Source: Nautiliaceae bacterium (GTDB lineage Bacteria > Campylobacterota > Campylobacteria > Campylobacterales > Nautiliaceae). Taken from it: a DNA stretch of 27,914 bases. The translations under genes and the position numbers were made by a program. The notes under the pieces were generated by a model. It saw nothing but the letters and a program-made list of their open reading frames with translations, was not told where the DNA came from and ran no database searches. This document shows, piece by piece, positions 1-6,355 of the stretch (position 1 is the first letter of the stretch; each line of letters starts with the position of its first letter). Location of the stretch: NCBI GenBank assembly GCA_027008345.1, contig JALTBU010000092.1, positions 1-27,914 of the forward strand, given 5' to 3'.

Positions 1-265
1 TTTTAACTCCCCCTTATTCTTCTTTGCTGTTGCATTAAATTATTTCAGCATCTGCTATTTTTTAATTACTTTTTCCATTAAATCATCATTTATATCTAAG
101 TCTAATTTTTTCCTCTTAGTATTTTTTGATTTTTCTTGGAGCTTATTAATTTTATCCCATTTTTGTTAATTAATTATAAATATAAAAACTTTTTAAATTC
201 AGATATTGAAAAAGAAAGTAAAATTTCATTTAGTTTTATAAAACTCACTGACACTGAAATTTAAT
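1..265. other. Gene-poor stretch with a decayed coding remnant
   Basis: No intact gene is visible here. On the minus strand an open stretch of 36 codons runs from after a TAA at 166-168 to a TAG at 55-57. It has no plausible start codon or ribosome binding site. Its predicted residues are charged and look protein-like (it ends LDLDINDDLMEKVIKK). Slipping one base in the A-run just before the TAG would extend it by eight residues (KIADAEII). This looks like the tail of a gene that has decayed or lost its upstream part. The family is not recognised. The 266-bp side of the stretch is the 3' flank of ssrA, a common site for integrating elements, but no integrase or duplicated ssrA end is visible. 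Confidence 0.35.
221..262 (-). terminator. Possible ssrA terminator stem-loop
   Basis: Perfect 8-bp inverted repeat (AAATTTCA at 221-228, TGAAATTT at 255-262) with a 26-nt loop that contains its own palindrome AGTTTTATAAAACT at 232-245. It begins only 3 nt past the tmRNA 3' end. Read on the minus strand it is followed by TACTTTCTTTTTC, a pyrimidine-rich but imperfect U-tract. It is AT-only apart from one G-C pair per arm, so it would be weak. The alternative is chance pairing in AT-rich DNA. Confidence 0.35.
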
Positions 266-641
266 TGGTGGAGGTGTGGGGAATCGAACCCCAGTCCAGA
301 AGCAGATTACCCTAAGCGTCTACACGCTTAGTCGGTTGATTATACTTACTGCAAGGCTCAGCCGACAAAGCCTTTTAGCAGTAAGGAGTGCGTAAATTTT
401 CGGAATGACCGCCGCACTCAAACGGACATTCCTATCCACATTTTACTCTCCGTCCGAGGCTGTGGAAAACCTCAGTGGACGGAGGCGCCCGAAAACTACT
501 TAATTAAGCAGCAGCTCTAGCTACTGCTGGGCTGTAAGATTTGTTATTTGCTGCGTTTATTTTTATCGAGCCGTTTTAGTGCTTGCTCAGGCACGCGTGC
601 AGCTTAGGGCTTTCTACCCCTGTCGAAGCCATGTCACCCCC
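266..641 (-). ncRNA. ssrA: Transfer-messenger RNA (tmRNA)
   Basis: tmRNA rescues stalled ribosomes with SmpB and tags the unfinished protein for proteolysis. Read on the minus strand the gene starts GGGGGTGACATGGCTTCGACA at 641 and ends with a T-arm (TGGGG-TTCGATT-CCCCA), CACCTCC and an encoded ACCA at 269-266. The ends form a 7-bp acceptor stem with a G3:U70 pair, the alanyl-tRNA synthetase identity element. An internal open stretch encodes the tag, stopping at TAA 504-506. Downstream are strong stem-loops expected of the pseudoknot region, for example CTCCGTCC (448-455) against GGACGGAG (477-484). The 376-nt length is normal for one-piece tmRNA. It is far more GC-rich than its surroundings, as expected of a structured RNA in an AT-rich thermophile. 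Confidence 0.97.
504..554 (-). other. tmRNA proteolysis tag reading frame
   Basis: Read on the minus strand, codons from GCA at 554-552 to TAA at 506-504 give AANNKSYSPAVARAAA. If the second GCA (551-549) is the resume codon, the tag is one alanine shorter. The tandem GCA codons leave this undecided, although the sequence before the first one (TAAAC) resembles the usual context of a resume codon. The ANN start, the central SPA and the alanine-rich end resemble tags of other Campylobacterota. The C-terminal AAA is hydrophobic, as needed for recognition by ClpX-type proteases. Confidence 0.8.
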
Positions 642-711
642 AGGAGGAACTTCTCAAAGTTCTACCTGCAAGTGACATTGAAATAATATCAAAAAAACCT
701 TAAAAAGTCAA
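642..711 (-). promoter_or_regulatory. ssrA promoter and processed 5' leader
   Basis: On the minus strand a -35 element TTGACT (711-706) and a -10 element TATTAT (688-683) are separated by exactly 17 nt. The -10 is preceded by TGA, an extended -10. Transcription should begin near 676, about 35 nt before the mature tmRNA 5' end at 641, so a leader must be removed, presumably by RNase P. The leader contains a hairpin GAACTT (647-652)/AAGTTC (657-662). The -35 lies in the loop of the terminator-like hairpin described separately. Confidence 0.75.
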
Positions 712-738
712 ATAAAATTTAAGAAAACTTTAAGGTTT
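691..738 (-). terminator. Terminator of the trpA-phosphatase operon
   Basis: A perfect 10-bp inverted repeat (AAACCTTAAA at 695-704, TTTAAGGTTT at 729-738) has a 24-nt loop. On the minus strand the second arm runs into seven consecutive T (697-691), the layout of an intrinsic terminator 49 nt past the phosphatase stop. The stem is AT-rich with a large loop, so its efficiency is uncertain. It overlaps the ssrA promoter. Confidence 0.5.
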
Positions 739-786
739 AAATCTTGTAAGAAATTATATAATAAAAAAAGCATAAAATCTGTCGTT

Positions 787-1410
787 TTATTCTCTTTTTA
801 AAATTTTATCGTTTAAAAAGTCTAAAAAGTGGGATTTTTTCTTAAATTCCATACTCAAAGCGTCTCTATCATAATGCTCTTTTATCCAGTCTAAAAAAGA
901 AATGGGATTTTTTTTATTAAATTCCTGATATTTTTCAAAAATAAAATCAAGTTTTCCGGCCTCTGAATATTTTATATGTCCGAAGGGAAAAAATTTTAGT
1001 TGTTTAAGAGCTTTTTTAAGAGGTTTGTTTTTTATAAGATAAAGATATAAAGCCGCAACAAATCCGGTTCTGTCACTTCCTGATTTACAGTGAATAAGAG
1101 CAGGGTATTTGATTGAATTAAAAATTTCATATAATTTAAGAAAATCCTCTTTCCTTGGAAATCCTCTTGAATTCAGTTTAATATTAATAAGTTCAACCCC
1201 TTTTTCTTTTGTAACGTCTTCTTCATATTTCAAGTCTTTTATATGTTCTTTGCCTCTTAAATTTATAACAGTTTTAATACCGTATTTATCTATAAGATTT
1301 TCAAGTTGTTTTTTTGTGGGCTGGGCGCTTCTGTATAAATCTTCATCCACTTTATGAAAATTCAGATACAGATTGCTTAAAAAATAGTTTTTATAAAAAT
1401 ATCCTTTCAA
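787..1410 (-). CDS. Cys-based tyrosine/dual-specificity phosphatase
   Basis: A 207-residue soluble protein of the dual-specificity/tyrosine phosphatase superfamily. The catalytic P-loop is visible as HCKSGSDRTG, with nucleophile Cys108 and Arg114 (C-X5-R). An N-terminal YRSAQPT segment and an INLRG segment (about residue 50) are typical of the bacterial and plant atypical DSP group. Family members dephosphorylate phosphotyrosine, phosphoinositides or inositol pyrophosphates; the substrate here cannot be told from sequence. The start is TTG at 1410-1408, overlapping the trpA stop by 4 nt (TTGA), with AGAGG upstream, so the gene is translationally coupled to trpA. The C-terminal ~50 residues are lysine-rich and not diagnostic. 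No signal peptide is seen, so it is probably cytoplasmic. Nothing functional links it to tryptophan synthesis other than position. Confidence 0.85.
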   Translation of the reverse strand: MKGYFYKNYFLSNLYLNFHKVDEDLYRSAQPTKKQLENLIDKYGIKTVINLRGKEHIKDLKYEEDVTKEKGVELINIKLNSRGFPRKEDFLKLYEIFNSIKYPALIHCKSGSDRTGFVAALYLYLIKNKPLKKALKQLKFFPFGHIKYSEAGKLDFIFEKYQEFNKKNPISFLDWIKEHYDRDALSMEFKKKSHFLDFLNDKILKRE

Positions 1411-2123
1411 TTAATTGCCTCTTTTATTATTTTGGCTTTTTCTTTTATTTTTTTAATTTTTTCAGTATTGCTTATATCTTCAAGTAATACTTTTACAAAA
1501 GTACTTCCCACGATAACACCATCTACATCTTTTGCTTTTTCTTTTGCAGTATTTTCATTAACACCAAAACCTATAAAAAGAGGTGTATTTGTAATTTCTT
1601 TAATGTATGAAATGATTTCACTTAAATCTTCTTTTTTGTCTGCCCCTGTAATTCCGGCATAAGCTACAAGATATATAAATTCTTTAGGGTTTTTGAGTAT
1701 TGTTTTTATTCTTTCTTTTGAATCAGTAGGTGCCACAAATGAAATAAGAGGAAATTTATCTTCATATATTACAGCTTCTTCGTAAGGAAGATCCGGAATA
1801 ATAAACCCTTTTATGTTAAGCTCTTTTGCCCTCTCTACCATAAAATCATAACCTTTATGGTAGAAATTGTTAAAATATCCCATCCAGTAAGTATCAATAT
1901 TTTTTGCAATTTTTTCACTTACTTCAAATGTATCAGTAAGTTTATATCCGTTTTGAAGAGCTCTTTTATTGACTTCTTGGATAATTTCTCCATCAGCCAC
2001 AGGGTCAGAAAAAGGTATTCCAAGCTCAATCCCGTCTACAAATTCGCTTATTTCGTTAATTAAATCAACAGTAAAATTTTTATTAGGATATCCAGTTGTT
2101 ATATAAGCTATTAATTTTTTCAT
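1407..2123 (-). CDS. trpA: Tryptophan synthase alpha subunit
   Basis: TrpA cleaves indole-3-glycerol phosphate to indole and glyceraldehyde 3-phosphate and passes indole to TrpB. The TIM-barrel signature ELGIPFSDPVADG is present, with catalytic Glu33 and Asp44 (equivalent to E. coli Glu49 and Asp60). Phosphate-binding glycines occur in GFGV and in the VDGVIVGS segment near the C-terminus. At 238 residues it is slightly shorter than the E. coli protein (268), which is common in thermophiles. The ATG at 2123-2121 is preceded by AAGGA. It is first in a two-gene minus-strand operon with the phosphatase and divergent from panB. trpB and the other trp genes are not adjacent, so the trp genes are at least partly dispersed here. 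Confidence 0.95.
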   Translation of the reverse strand: MKKLIAYITTGYPNKNFTVDLINEISEFVDGIELGIPFSDPVADGEIIQEVNKRALQNGYKLTDTFEVSEKIAKNIDTYWMGYFNNFYHKGYDFMVERAKELNIKGFIIPDLPYEEAVIYEDKFPLISFVAPTDSKERIKTILKNPKEFIYLVAYAGITGADKKEDLSEIISYIKEITNTPLFIGFGVNENTAKEKAKDVDGVIVGSTFVKVLLEDISNTEKIKKIKEKAKIIKEAIN

Positions 2124-2177
2124 TATTATCCTTTGGTATAATTATAAAAGATATTGAAATTATAACAAAGGTAGAAA
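2124..2177. promoter_or_regulatory. Divergent promoter region trpA/panB
   Basis: This 54-bp spacer carries -10-like TATAAT hexamers on both strands: plus 2137-2142 (for panB), and minus 2146-2141 and 2164-2159 (for trpA). The plus hexamer overlaps the first minus one. No good -35 is visible for panB; an upstream T-run (2114-2120) is present, the pattern often seen in Campylobacterota, where the -35 is poorly conserved. Ribosome binding sites are AAGGA for trpA and AAAGG for panB. Confidence 0.5.
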
Positions 2178-2954
2178 ATGAAGAATACATTAAGTAGGCT
2201 ATATAAAAAAGATAAACTTACAATGATTACAGCCTATGATGCTCTTTTTGCAAAGTTGTTTGATGATATAGCAGATATTATTTTGGTTGGAGACAGCCTT
2301 AATATGTCATTTTTTGGTGAAAGCGATACTTTAAGTGCTACAATTGATCAGATGATTTATCATACAAAAGCGGTATGTAATGGTGCAAAAAAAGCTTATA
2401 TCGTAACTGATATGCCTTTTGGTACTTATAATACGCCCCAAAAAGCACTTGAAAATGCAATAAGAATTTATAAAGAAACAAAAGCTGATGCCGTAAAACT
2501 TGAAGGAGGAGAAGAAAAGGCTAAAACAATTAAACTCCTTAGTGATAATGCAATTGCGGTGGTTGGACACATTGGTTTAATGCCGCAGTTTAGCAGGAGC
2601 GAGGGTGGATATAAGGTAAAAGGAAAAGACGAGATTTCAAGAGAAAAACTGCTTCGTGATGCTAAAGCTATAGAAGAAGCTGGAGCTGTAATGCTTGTAA
2701 TTGAAGGGGTAAAAGAAGAAGTGGCAAAAGAAATTACTAAGTCGGTTTCAATTCCTACTATCGGAATAGGAGCTGGAAGATATACAAAAGGACAGGTTTT
2801 AGTATGGTCAGATATGCTTGGATTTTTTGATGAATTTAAACCAAAATTTGTCAGAAGATATCTTGATGGAGCTGAAATTGTAAGAAGTGCCGTTAGAAAA
2901 TATAAAGATGATGTAATAAGCGGGAAATTTCCAGGTGAAGAGGAAATATATTAA
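2178..2954 (+). CDS. panB: 3-methyl-2-oxobutanoate hydroxymethyltransferase
   Basis: PanB transfers a hydroxymethyl group from 5,10-methylene-tetrahydrofolate to 2-oxoisovalerate, making ketopantoate, the first committed step to pantothenate and CoA. The 258 residues match the family length. Visible landmarks are ITAYDA (17-22), the metal-binding Asp39 in LVGDSL and Asp78 in VTDMPFG, Lys107/Glu109 in VKLEGG, the GHIGLMPQ segment and the catalytic Glu176 in VIEGV. The C-terminal IGIGAG and WSDMLG segments are also family hallmarks. The gene opens a plus-strand unit. Its stop overlaps the ruvB start by one base (TAATG), so ruvB is translationally coupled despite the unrelated function. Confidence 0.96.
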   Translation: MKNTLSRLYKKDKLTMITAYDALFAKLFDDIADIILVGDSLNMSFFGESDTLSATIDQMIYHTKAVCNGAKKAYIVTDMPFGTYNTPQKALENAIRIYKETKADAVKLEGGEEKAKTIKLLSDNAIAVVGHIGLMPQFSRSEGGYKVKGKDEISREKLLRDAKAIEEAGAVMLVIEGVKEEVAKEITKSVSIPTIGIGAGRYTKGQVLVWSDMLGFFDEFKPKFVRRYLDGAEIVRSAVRKYKDDVISGKFPGEEEIY

Positions 2955-3958
2955 TGAGAATAGTCGAAATTGAAAAAGTAAGTTTTGAAGAAGGGTATGA
3001 AAAATCACTCAGACCGTCTAATCTTGAAGAGTATATCGGTCAGGAACAGATTAAAAAAAATCTAAAAGTTTTTATTCAGGCAGCCAAAAAAAGGGAAGAG
3101 AGTTTAGATCATATGCTTTTTTTCGGACCTCCGGGTCTTGGTAAAACTACATTAGCCAATATTATTGCAAATGAAATGAATGCAAATATAAAAACTATTT
3201 CAGCACCTATGCTTGAAAAATCGGGAGATCTAGCGGCAATACTTACAAACCTTGAAGAAGGCGATATACTCTTTATTGATGAAATACACCGTTTAAAGGC
3301 TTCTATTGAGGAAGTGTTGTATTCTGCAATGGAAGATTTTAGACTTGATATTGTCATAGGTTCCGGTCCTGCGGCTCAGACTATTAAAATAGATGTGGCA
3401 AAATTTACACTTATCGGTGCGACTACACGGGCAGGAATGCTTAGCAATCCATTAAGAGACAGATTCGGTATGAGTTTTAGACTTAATTTCTACAATGAAG
3501 AAGAGCTTTCTTTGATTATTAAACTTGCAAGTGCCAAACTTGGATATGATATAAACAGCGAAGCTGCTTTTGAGATTGCCAGACGCTCACGCGGTACTCC
3601 AAGAATTGCACTGAGACTCTTAAAAAGAGTGAGGGATTTTGCAGAAGTGGAAAATAAAAAAATAATTGATAAAAAAATAGCAAAATATGCTCTTGATGAG
3701 CTTGGAATAAATGAACACGGTTTTGATGAGCTTGATATCCGCTTTTTAACACTTCTTGCAAATGCCAAAAAACCGCTTGGACTTACAACAATAGCTGCAG
3801 CTTTAAGTGAAGATGAAGATACAATAGAAGAAGTAATCGAACCGTTTTTAATTGCAAATGGATACATAGAAAAAACACCAAAAGGAAGAATTGCCACTTA
3901 TAAAACATTTGAGGTTTTAGAAATGCCTGTCGGAGGGCTGTTTAAGGAGCAGATTTGA
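2954..3958 (+). CDS. ruvB: Holliday junction branch migration ATPase RuvB
   Basis: RuvB is the hexameric AAA+ motor that, with RuvA, drives branch migration of Holliday junctions during recombinational repair. Its 334 residues are full length. Walker A is GPPGLGKT (58-65) and Walker B is FIDEIH (Asp109). Sensor 1 is IGATTRAG, followed by the arginine-finger region RDRFGM. Sensor 2 is RGTPRIA, and a C-terminal winged helix (about 260-330) ends in the PVGGLF segment seen in most RuvB proteins. The N-terminal LRPSNLEEYIGQ is the standard family opening. It overlaps panB by 1 nt and the downstream transporter-like gene by 4 nt. ruvA and ruvC are not in the window. Confidence 0.97.
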   Translation: MRIVEIEKVSFEEGYEKSLRPSNLEEYIGQEQIKKNLKVFIQAAKKREESLDHMLFFGPPGLGKTTLANIIANEMNANIKTISAPMLEKSGDLAAILTNLEEGDILFIDEIHRLKASIEEVLYSAMEDFRLDIVIGSGPAAQTIKIDVAKFTLIGATTRAGMLSNPLRDRFGMSFRLNFYNEEELSLIIKLASAKLGYDINSEAAFEIARRSRGTPRIALRLLKRVRDFAEVENKKIIDKKIAKYALDELGINEHGFDELDIRFLTLLANAKKPLGLTTIAAALSEDEDTIEEVIEPFLIANGYIEKTPKGRIATYKTFEVLEMPVGGLFKEQI

Positions 3959-4953
3959 AATTCTTAACTGTTTTAACCCTTGTTATAGGATACTTTGTTT
4001 ATCTTGTTTATAAACCTTATCTTTTGGATATTGCCATTGCTTCTCTTATGGCAATTGCCTTTGGAAAAATAAATCTAATACTCTCTAAAAAAATTCAAAA
4101 TCATTTTTATATAACTATAATTGACACCATAATACTTTCATTTTTAATTTTTGGACCTTTTTTATATTTTATTATAGAACTTGGTAAACTTATGACAAAT
4201 TTTGATCCAGAAATTGTAAAAAATATATTAAATGAACTTCAAAAACTTGTTAATTATTTGCCCGATATTGTTTCAGAAAAAATAAAACAATTTTTATCAC
4301 CTGAACATTTTAATCAGATTTATCAAACTGCTTTGCCTTTAATAGGGACTGTAACACAAAAAAGTGCTATTTTTTTTAAAGATGCTTTTTTAATAGTTAT
4401 TTTTTTCTTTTTTGCGGTACTTTATGGTAAAGATATTTTGATTTTTTTAAAAAAAATCATTCCTATGAATGAAAAACAGCTTGAGACTTTGTTTTTTAAT
4501 ACAAGCGAAGTTATGAGTGTTGTTTTTTATTCTACAATTATGACTGCACTTTTGGAAGGGATACTTTTTGGATTTATTGTCAGTTTTTTTGGACTTGACT
4601 TTTTCTTTTTTACAGTAATGTATGCTTTTGCTTCATTAATCCCGATAATTGGCGGTATTATTATGTGGGGACCTGTGAGTTTATATTTATATTCACAAGG
4701 AAATATTCATGGAGCGATTATTGTAGCACTATATTCCATAATTGTTATTTCAATAATTGCAGACACATTTATTAAACCATTAATTATTGTAGGTGTTAAA
4801 AAGTTTTTTGAAACAGAAATAGAAATAAACTCACTGCTTATTTTTTTCGCAATTGTAGCGGGTCTTTCTTCGTTTGGGCTTTGGGGAATTATTTTAGGTC
4901 CTGCAATAACAACCATGTTTATATCAGTGTTGAGATTTTATGAAAAAGTTTAG
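3955..4953 (+). CDS. AI-2E family (PerM-like) membrane transporter
   Basis: A 332-residue polytopic inner-membrane protein of the AI-2E/UPF0118 family. Members are credited with autoinducer-2 export, sodium/proton exchange or pyruvate-related permease roles; the substrate here is unknown. Hydrophobic segments lie near residues 3-19, 22-42, 54-76, 142-164, 192-212, 214-240, 250-272 and 294-327. A soluble helical part (about 80-140) sits between the third and fourth segments, as in the family. Conserved landmarks are SLIPIIGG and MWGP (about 227-240), the D-x-x-x-KP pattern at DTFIKP (270-275) and GLWGIILGP near the C-terminus. The start is TTG at 3955 inside a TTGA overlap with the ruvB stop, with AAGGAG (3944-3949) at good spacing. 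It ends in a strong terminator that covers the stop codon. Confidence 0.85.
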   Translation: MKFLTVLTLVIGYFVYLVYKPYLLDIAIASLMAIAFGKINLILSKKIQNHFYITIIDTIILSFLIFGPFLYFIIELGKLMTNFDPEIVKNILNELQKLVNYLPDIVSEKIKQFLSPEHFNQIYQTALPLIGTVTQKSAIFFKDAFLIVIFFFFAVLYGKDILIFLKKIIPMNEKQLETLFFNTSEVMSVVFYSTIMTALLEGILFGFIVSFFGLDFFFFTVMYAFASLIPIIGGIIMWGPVSLYLYSQGNIHGAIIVALYSIIVISIIADTFIKPLIIVGVKKFFETEIEINSLLIFFAIVAGLSSFGLWGIILGPAITTMFISVLRFYEKV

Positions 4954-4974
4954 TTAAATTGACTAAACTTTTTT
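4943..4974 (+). terminator. Intrinsic terminator after panB-ruvB-AI-2E gene
   Basis: A perfect 12-bp stem (AAAAAGTTTAGT at 4943-4954, ACTAAACTTTTT at 4962-4973) with a 7-nt loop and a T-run to 4974. The stop codon TAG (4951-4953) is inside the left arm. It separates this operon from the hrcA promoter only 20 nt downstream. Confidence 0.85.
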
Positions 4975-4994
4975 GAATTTTTTTATTAAAATAC

Positions 4995-5054
4995 TTGACA
5001 TTCTTTCAATTAATTTGTATAATTTCATTGTCAATAAAAAACAAAGAGTGCTAA
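4995..5054 (+). promoter_or_regulatory. hrcA promoter with half-CIRCE operator
   Basis: TTGACA at 4995-5000 and TATAAT at 5018-5023 are separated by 17 nt, a perfect sigma-70 consensus. Transcription should start near 5030. GAGTGCTAA at 5046-5054 is an exact right arm of the CIRCE heat-shock operator (TTAGCACTC-N9-GAGTGCTAA), which HrcA binds. The expected left arm (5028-5036) reads TTGTCAATA, only about 5 of 9 matching. The operator half lies just downstream of the inferred start site and ends 2 nt before the hrcA ATG, so it also occupies the place of a ribosome binding site. Confidence 0.8.
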
Positions 5055-5056
5055 AA

Positions 5057-5827
5057 ATGAAAAACAAGGTTGAGTTTATATTAAATGAGTTAATTAAAAC
5101 TTATATAAAAATACAAGAGCCAATTAGCTCAACCGCATTAAAAGAATTGGCACATTTGAATATGTCCCCATCAACAATCAGAGGCTATTTTCAGAACCTT
5201 GAAAAAATGGGGATGATTGAAAAAGAGCATTTTGCGAGCGGGTCTTATCCGAGCGTAAAAGCTATGGAATTTTATTGGAAAAAAAGGCTACCGAAAAAAA
5301 TAAAGTTTTTTTCGGTGGACTGGCTTGAGAATGAATGTAAAAATTACAATGTTTCGGCTCTTGTGAAGATCTTTGAAAATCAAATGTTAAAAGAAGTTTA
5401 TAATGTTAATAACAAATTTATAGTACTTGAATTTAACGAAGATGAAACTGTTATCAAATATGATGAGCATATTTATAATCTTTTATTAAGTTTGAAAGAT
5501 TTATATTCAAAAGATCTTGTAAAAATTTTAAATCATTATAAACTTTATGGACTATTAAAAAAAATTAAAAATTTTCAAAAAAATTATATAATAAATCAAA
5601 AATTATTATATAATAAGTTTAATAATATTAATTTTAATACTTTAAAACAAATTGATGATTGTGTTATCAATTATGATAAAAAAATTTTAATAAAAAAATA
5701 TCATTTATCGGATAAGGATAGAGAGATTGATATTTGCTTAATTGGTAGTGTTTATACTGATTTTGAAAGTCTGCTTGAATCTATGAAAGGAGGGGAAAAT
5801 GGGAAAACATCACAAAAAAAAGCATGA
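5057..5827 (+). CDS. hrcA: Heat-shock repressor HrcA (short form)
   Basis: HrcA is the winged-helix repressor of chaperone genes; with GroEL's help it binds CIRCE operators. The start is placed at ATG 5057. An in-frame TTG at 4973 lies inside the preceding terminator and upstream of the promoter, so it cannot be used. The resulting protein is 256 residues, in line with the short HrcA of Campylobacterota and well below the ~340 of Bacillus. The N-terminal ~80 residues form the winged helix; the recognition-helix region reads MSPSTIRGYFQNLEKMGMIEKEH and is followed by the GSYPSVKAMEFYW segment typical of HrcA (compare GR-x-PS-x-x-G-x-R-x-Y). The C-terminal part is Asn/Lys/Ile-rich and poorly conserved. 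It overlaps grpE by 29 nt. The half operator upstream suggests autoregulation. Confidence 0.85.
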   Translation: MKNKVEFILNELIKTYIKIQEPISSTALKELAHLNMSPSTIRGYFQNLEKMGMIEKEHFASGSYPSVKAMEFYWKKRLPKKIKFFSVDWLENECKNYNVSALVKIFENQMLKEVYNVNNKFIVLEFNEDETVIKYDEHIYNLLLSLKDLYSKDLVKILNHYKLYGLLKKIKNFQKNYIINQKLLYNKFNNINFNTLKQIDDCVINYDKKILIKKYHLSDKDREIDICLIGSVYTDFESLLESMKGGENGKTSQKKA

Positions 5828-6341
5828 AAATGAATATAAAGAAGAAAAAAATTTAAAAAATGAAAATAATTCTTCAAGCGAAAATGAGGAACTTATAAAA
5901 GAAAATGAAGAACTTAAACAAAAACTTGATGAAGCATTAAGAGCTTATGCAAAATGCGAGAATGATAAAAAAATTCTTAAAAAAGAAGCTGATGCTTTAG
6001 TTGATTACGCTTATGAAAAATTTGCAAAAGATCTTCTTCCGGTAGTCGATTCTCTTGAATTAGCGATTGCTCATGCAAAAGAGATTGAGAATAAGGAAGA
6101 AGCTTTTGATAAACTTGTTGAAGGAGTTGAATTAACTCTTAAAAAAATGCTTGATACTTTTAAAAATCATGGTATTGAGCAAGTTGAACATGAAGAGTTT
6201 AATCCAGAATATCATCAAGCCATTCAACATGTTCAAAGTAATGAACATAAAGAGGGTGAAATAGTTGATATCTATCAAAAAGGATATAAACTTAAAAATA
6301 AATTACTAAGACCATCTATGGTTACAATAAATAAAAAATAA
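5799..6341 (+). CDS. grpE: Nucleotide exchange factor GrpE
   Basis: GrpE is the dimeric thermosensing co-chaperone that releases ADP from DnaK. This 180-residue protein has a charged, low-complexity N-terminus, a long coiled coil (about residues 28-75), a DLLPVVDSLELAI segment leading to the four-helix bundle, and the C-terminal beta domain with HQAIQ and the closing LRPSMVTI signature. The start ATG at 5799 follows a very strong Shine-Dalgarno (AAAGGAGGGG, 5787-5796) embedded in the end of hrcA. dnaK begins 14 nt downstream. Confidence 0.96.
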   Translation: MGKHHKKKHENEYKEEKNLKNENNSSSENEELIKENEELKQKLDEALRAYAKCENDKKILKKEADALVDYAYEKFAKDLLPVVDSLELAIAHAKEIENKEEAFDKLVEGVELTLKKMLDTFKNHGIEQVEHEEFNPEYHQAIQHVQSNEHKEGEIVDIYQKGYKLKNKLLRPSMVTINKK

Positions 6342-6355
6342 TTAAGGAGGGAATT

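Noticed and set aside
232..245. AGTTTTATAAAACT palindrome as a possible operator or attachment site
   Set aside because: It lies within the loop of the putative ssrA terminator and no second copy was noticed; AT-only palindromes are frequent in such DNA.
3490..3897. 135-codon open frame antisense to ruvB
   Set aside because: Serine- and isoleucine-rich translation of the complementary strand of a well-conserved gene, with no ribosome binding site; a shadow frame.
4973..5056. N-terminal extension of HrcA from an in-frame TTG at 4973
   Set aside because: The TTG lies inside the upstream terminator and ahead of the perfect promoter; the ATG at 5057 gives the normal HrcA N-terminus.
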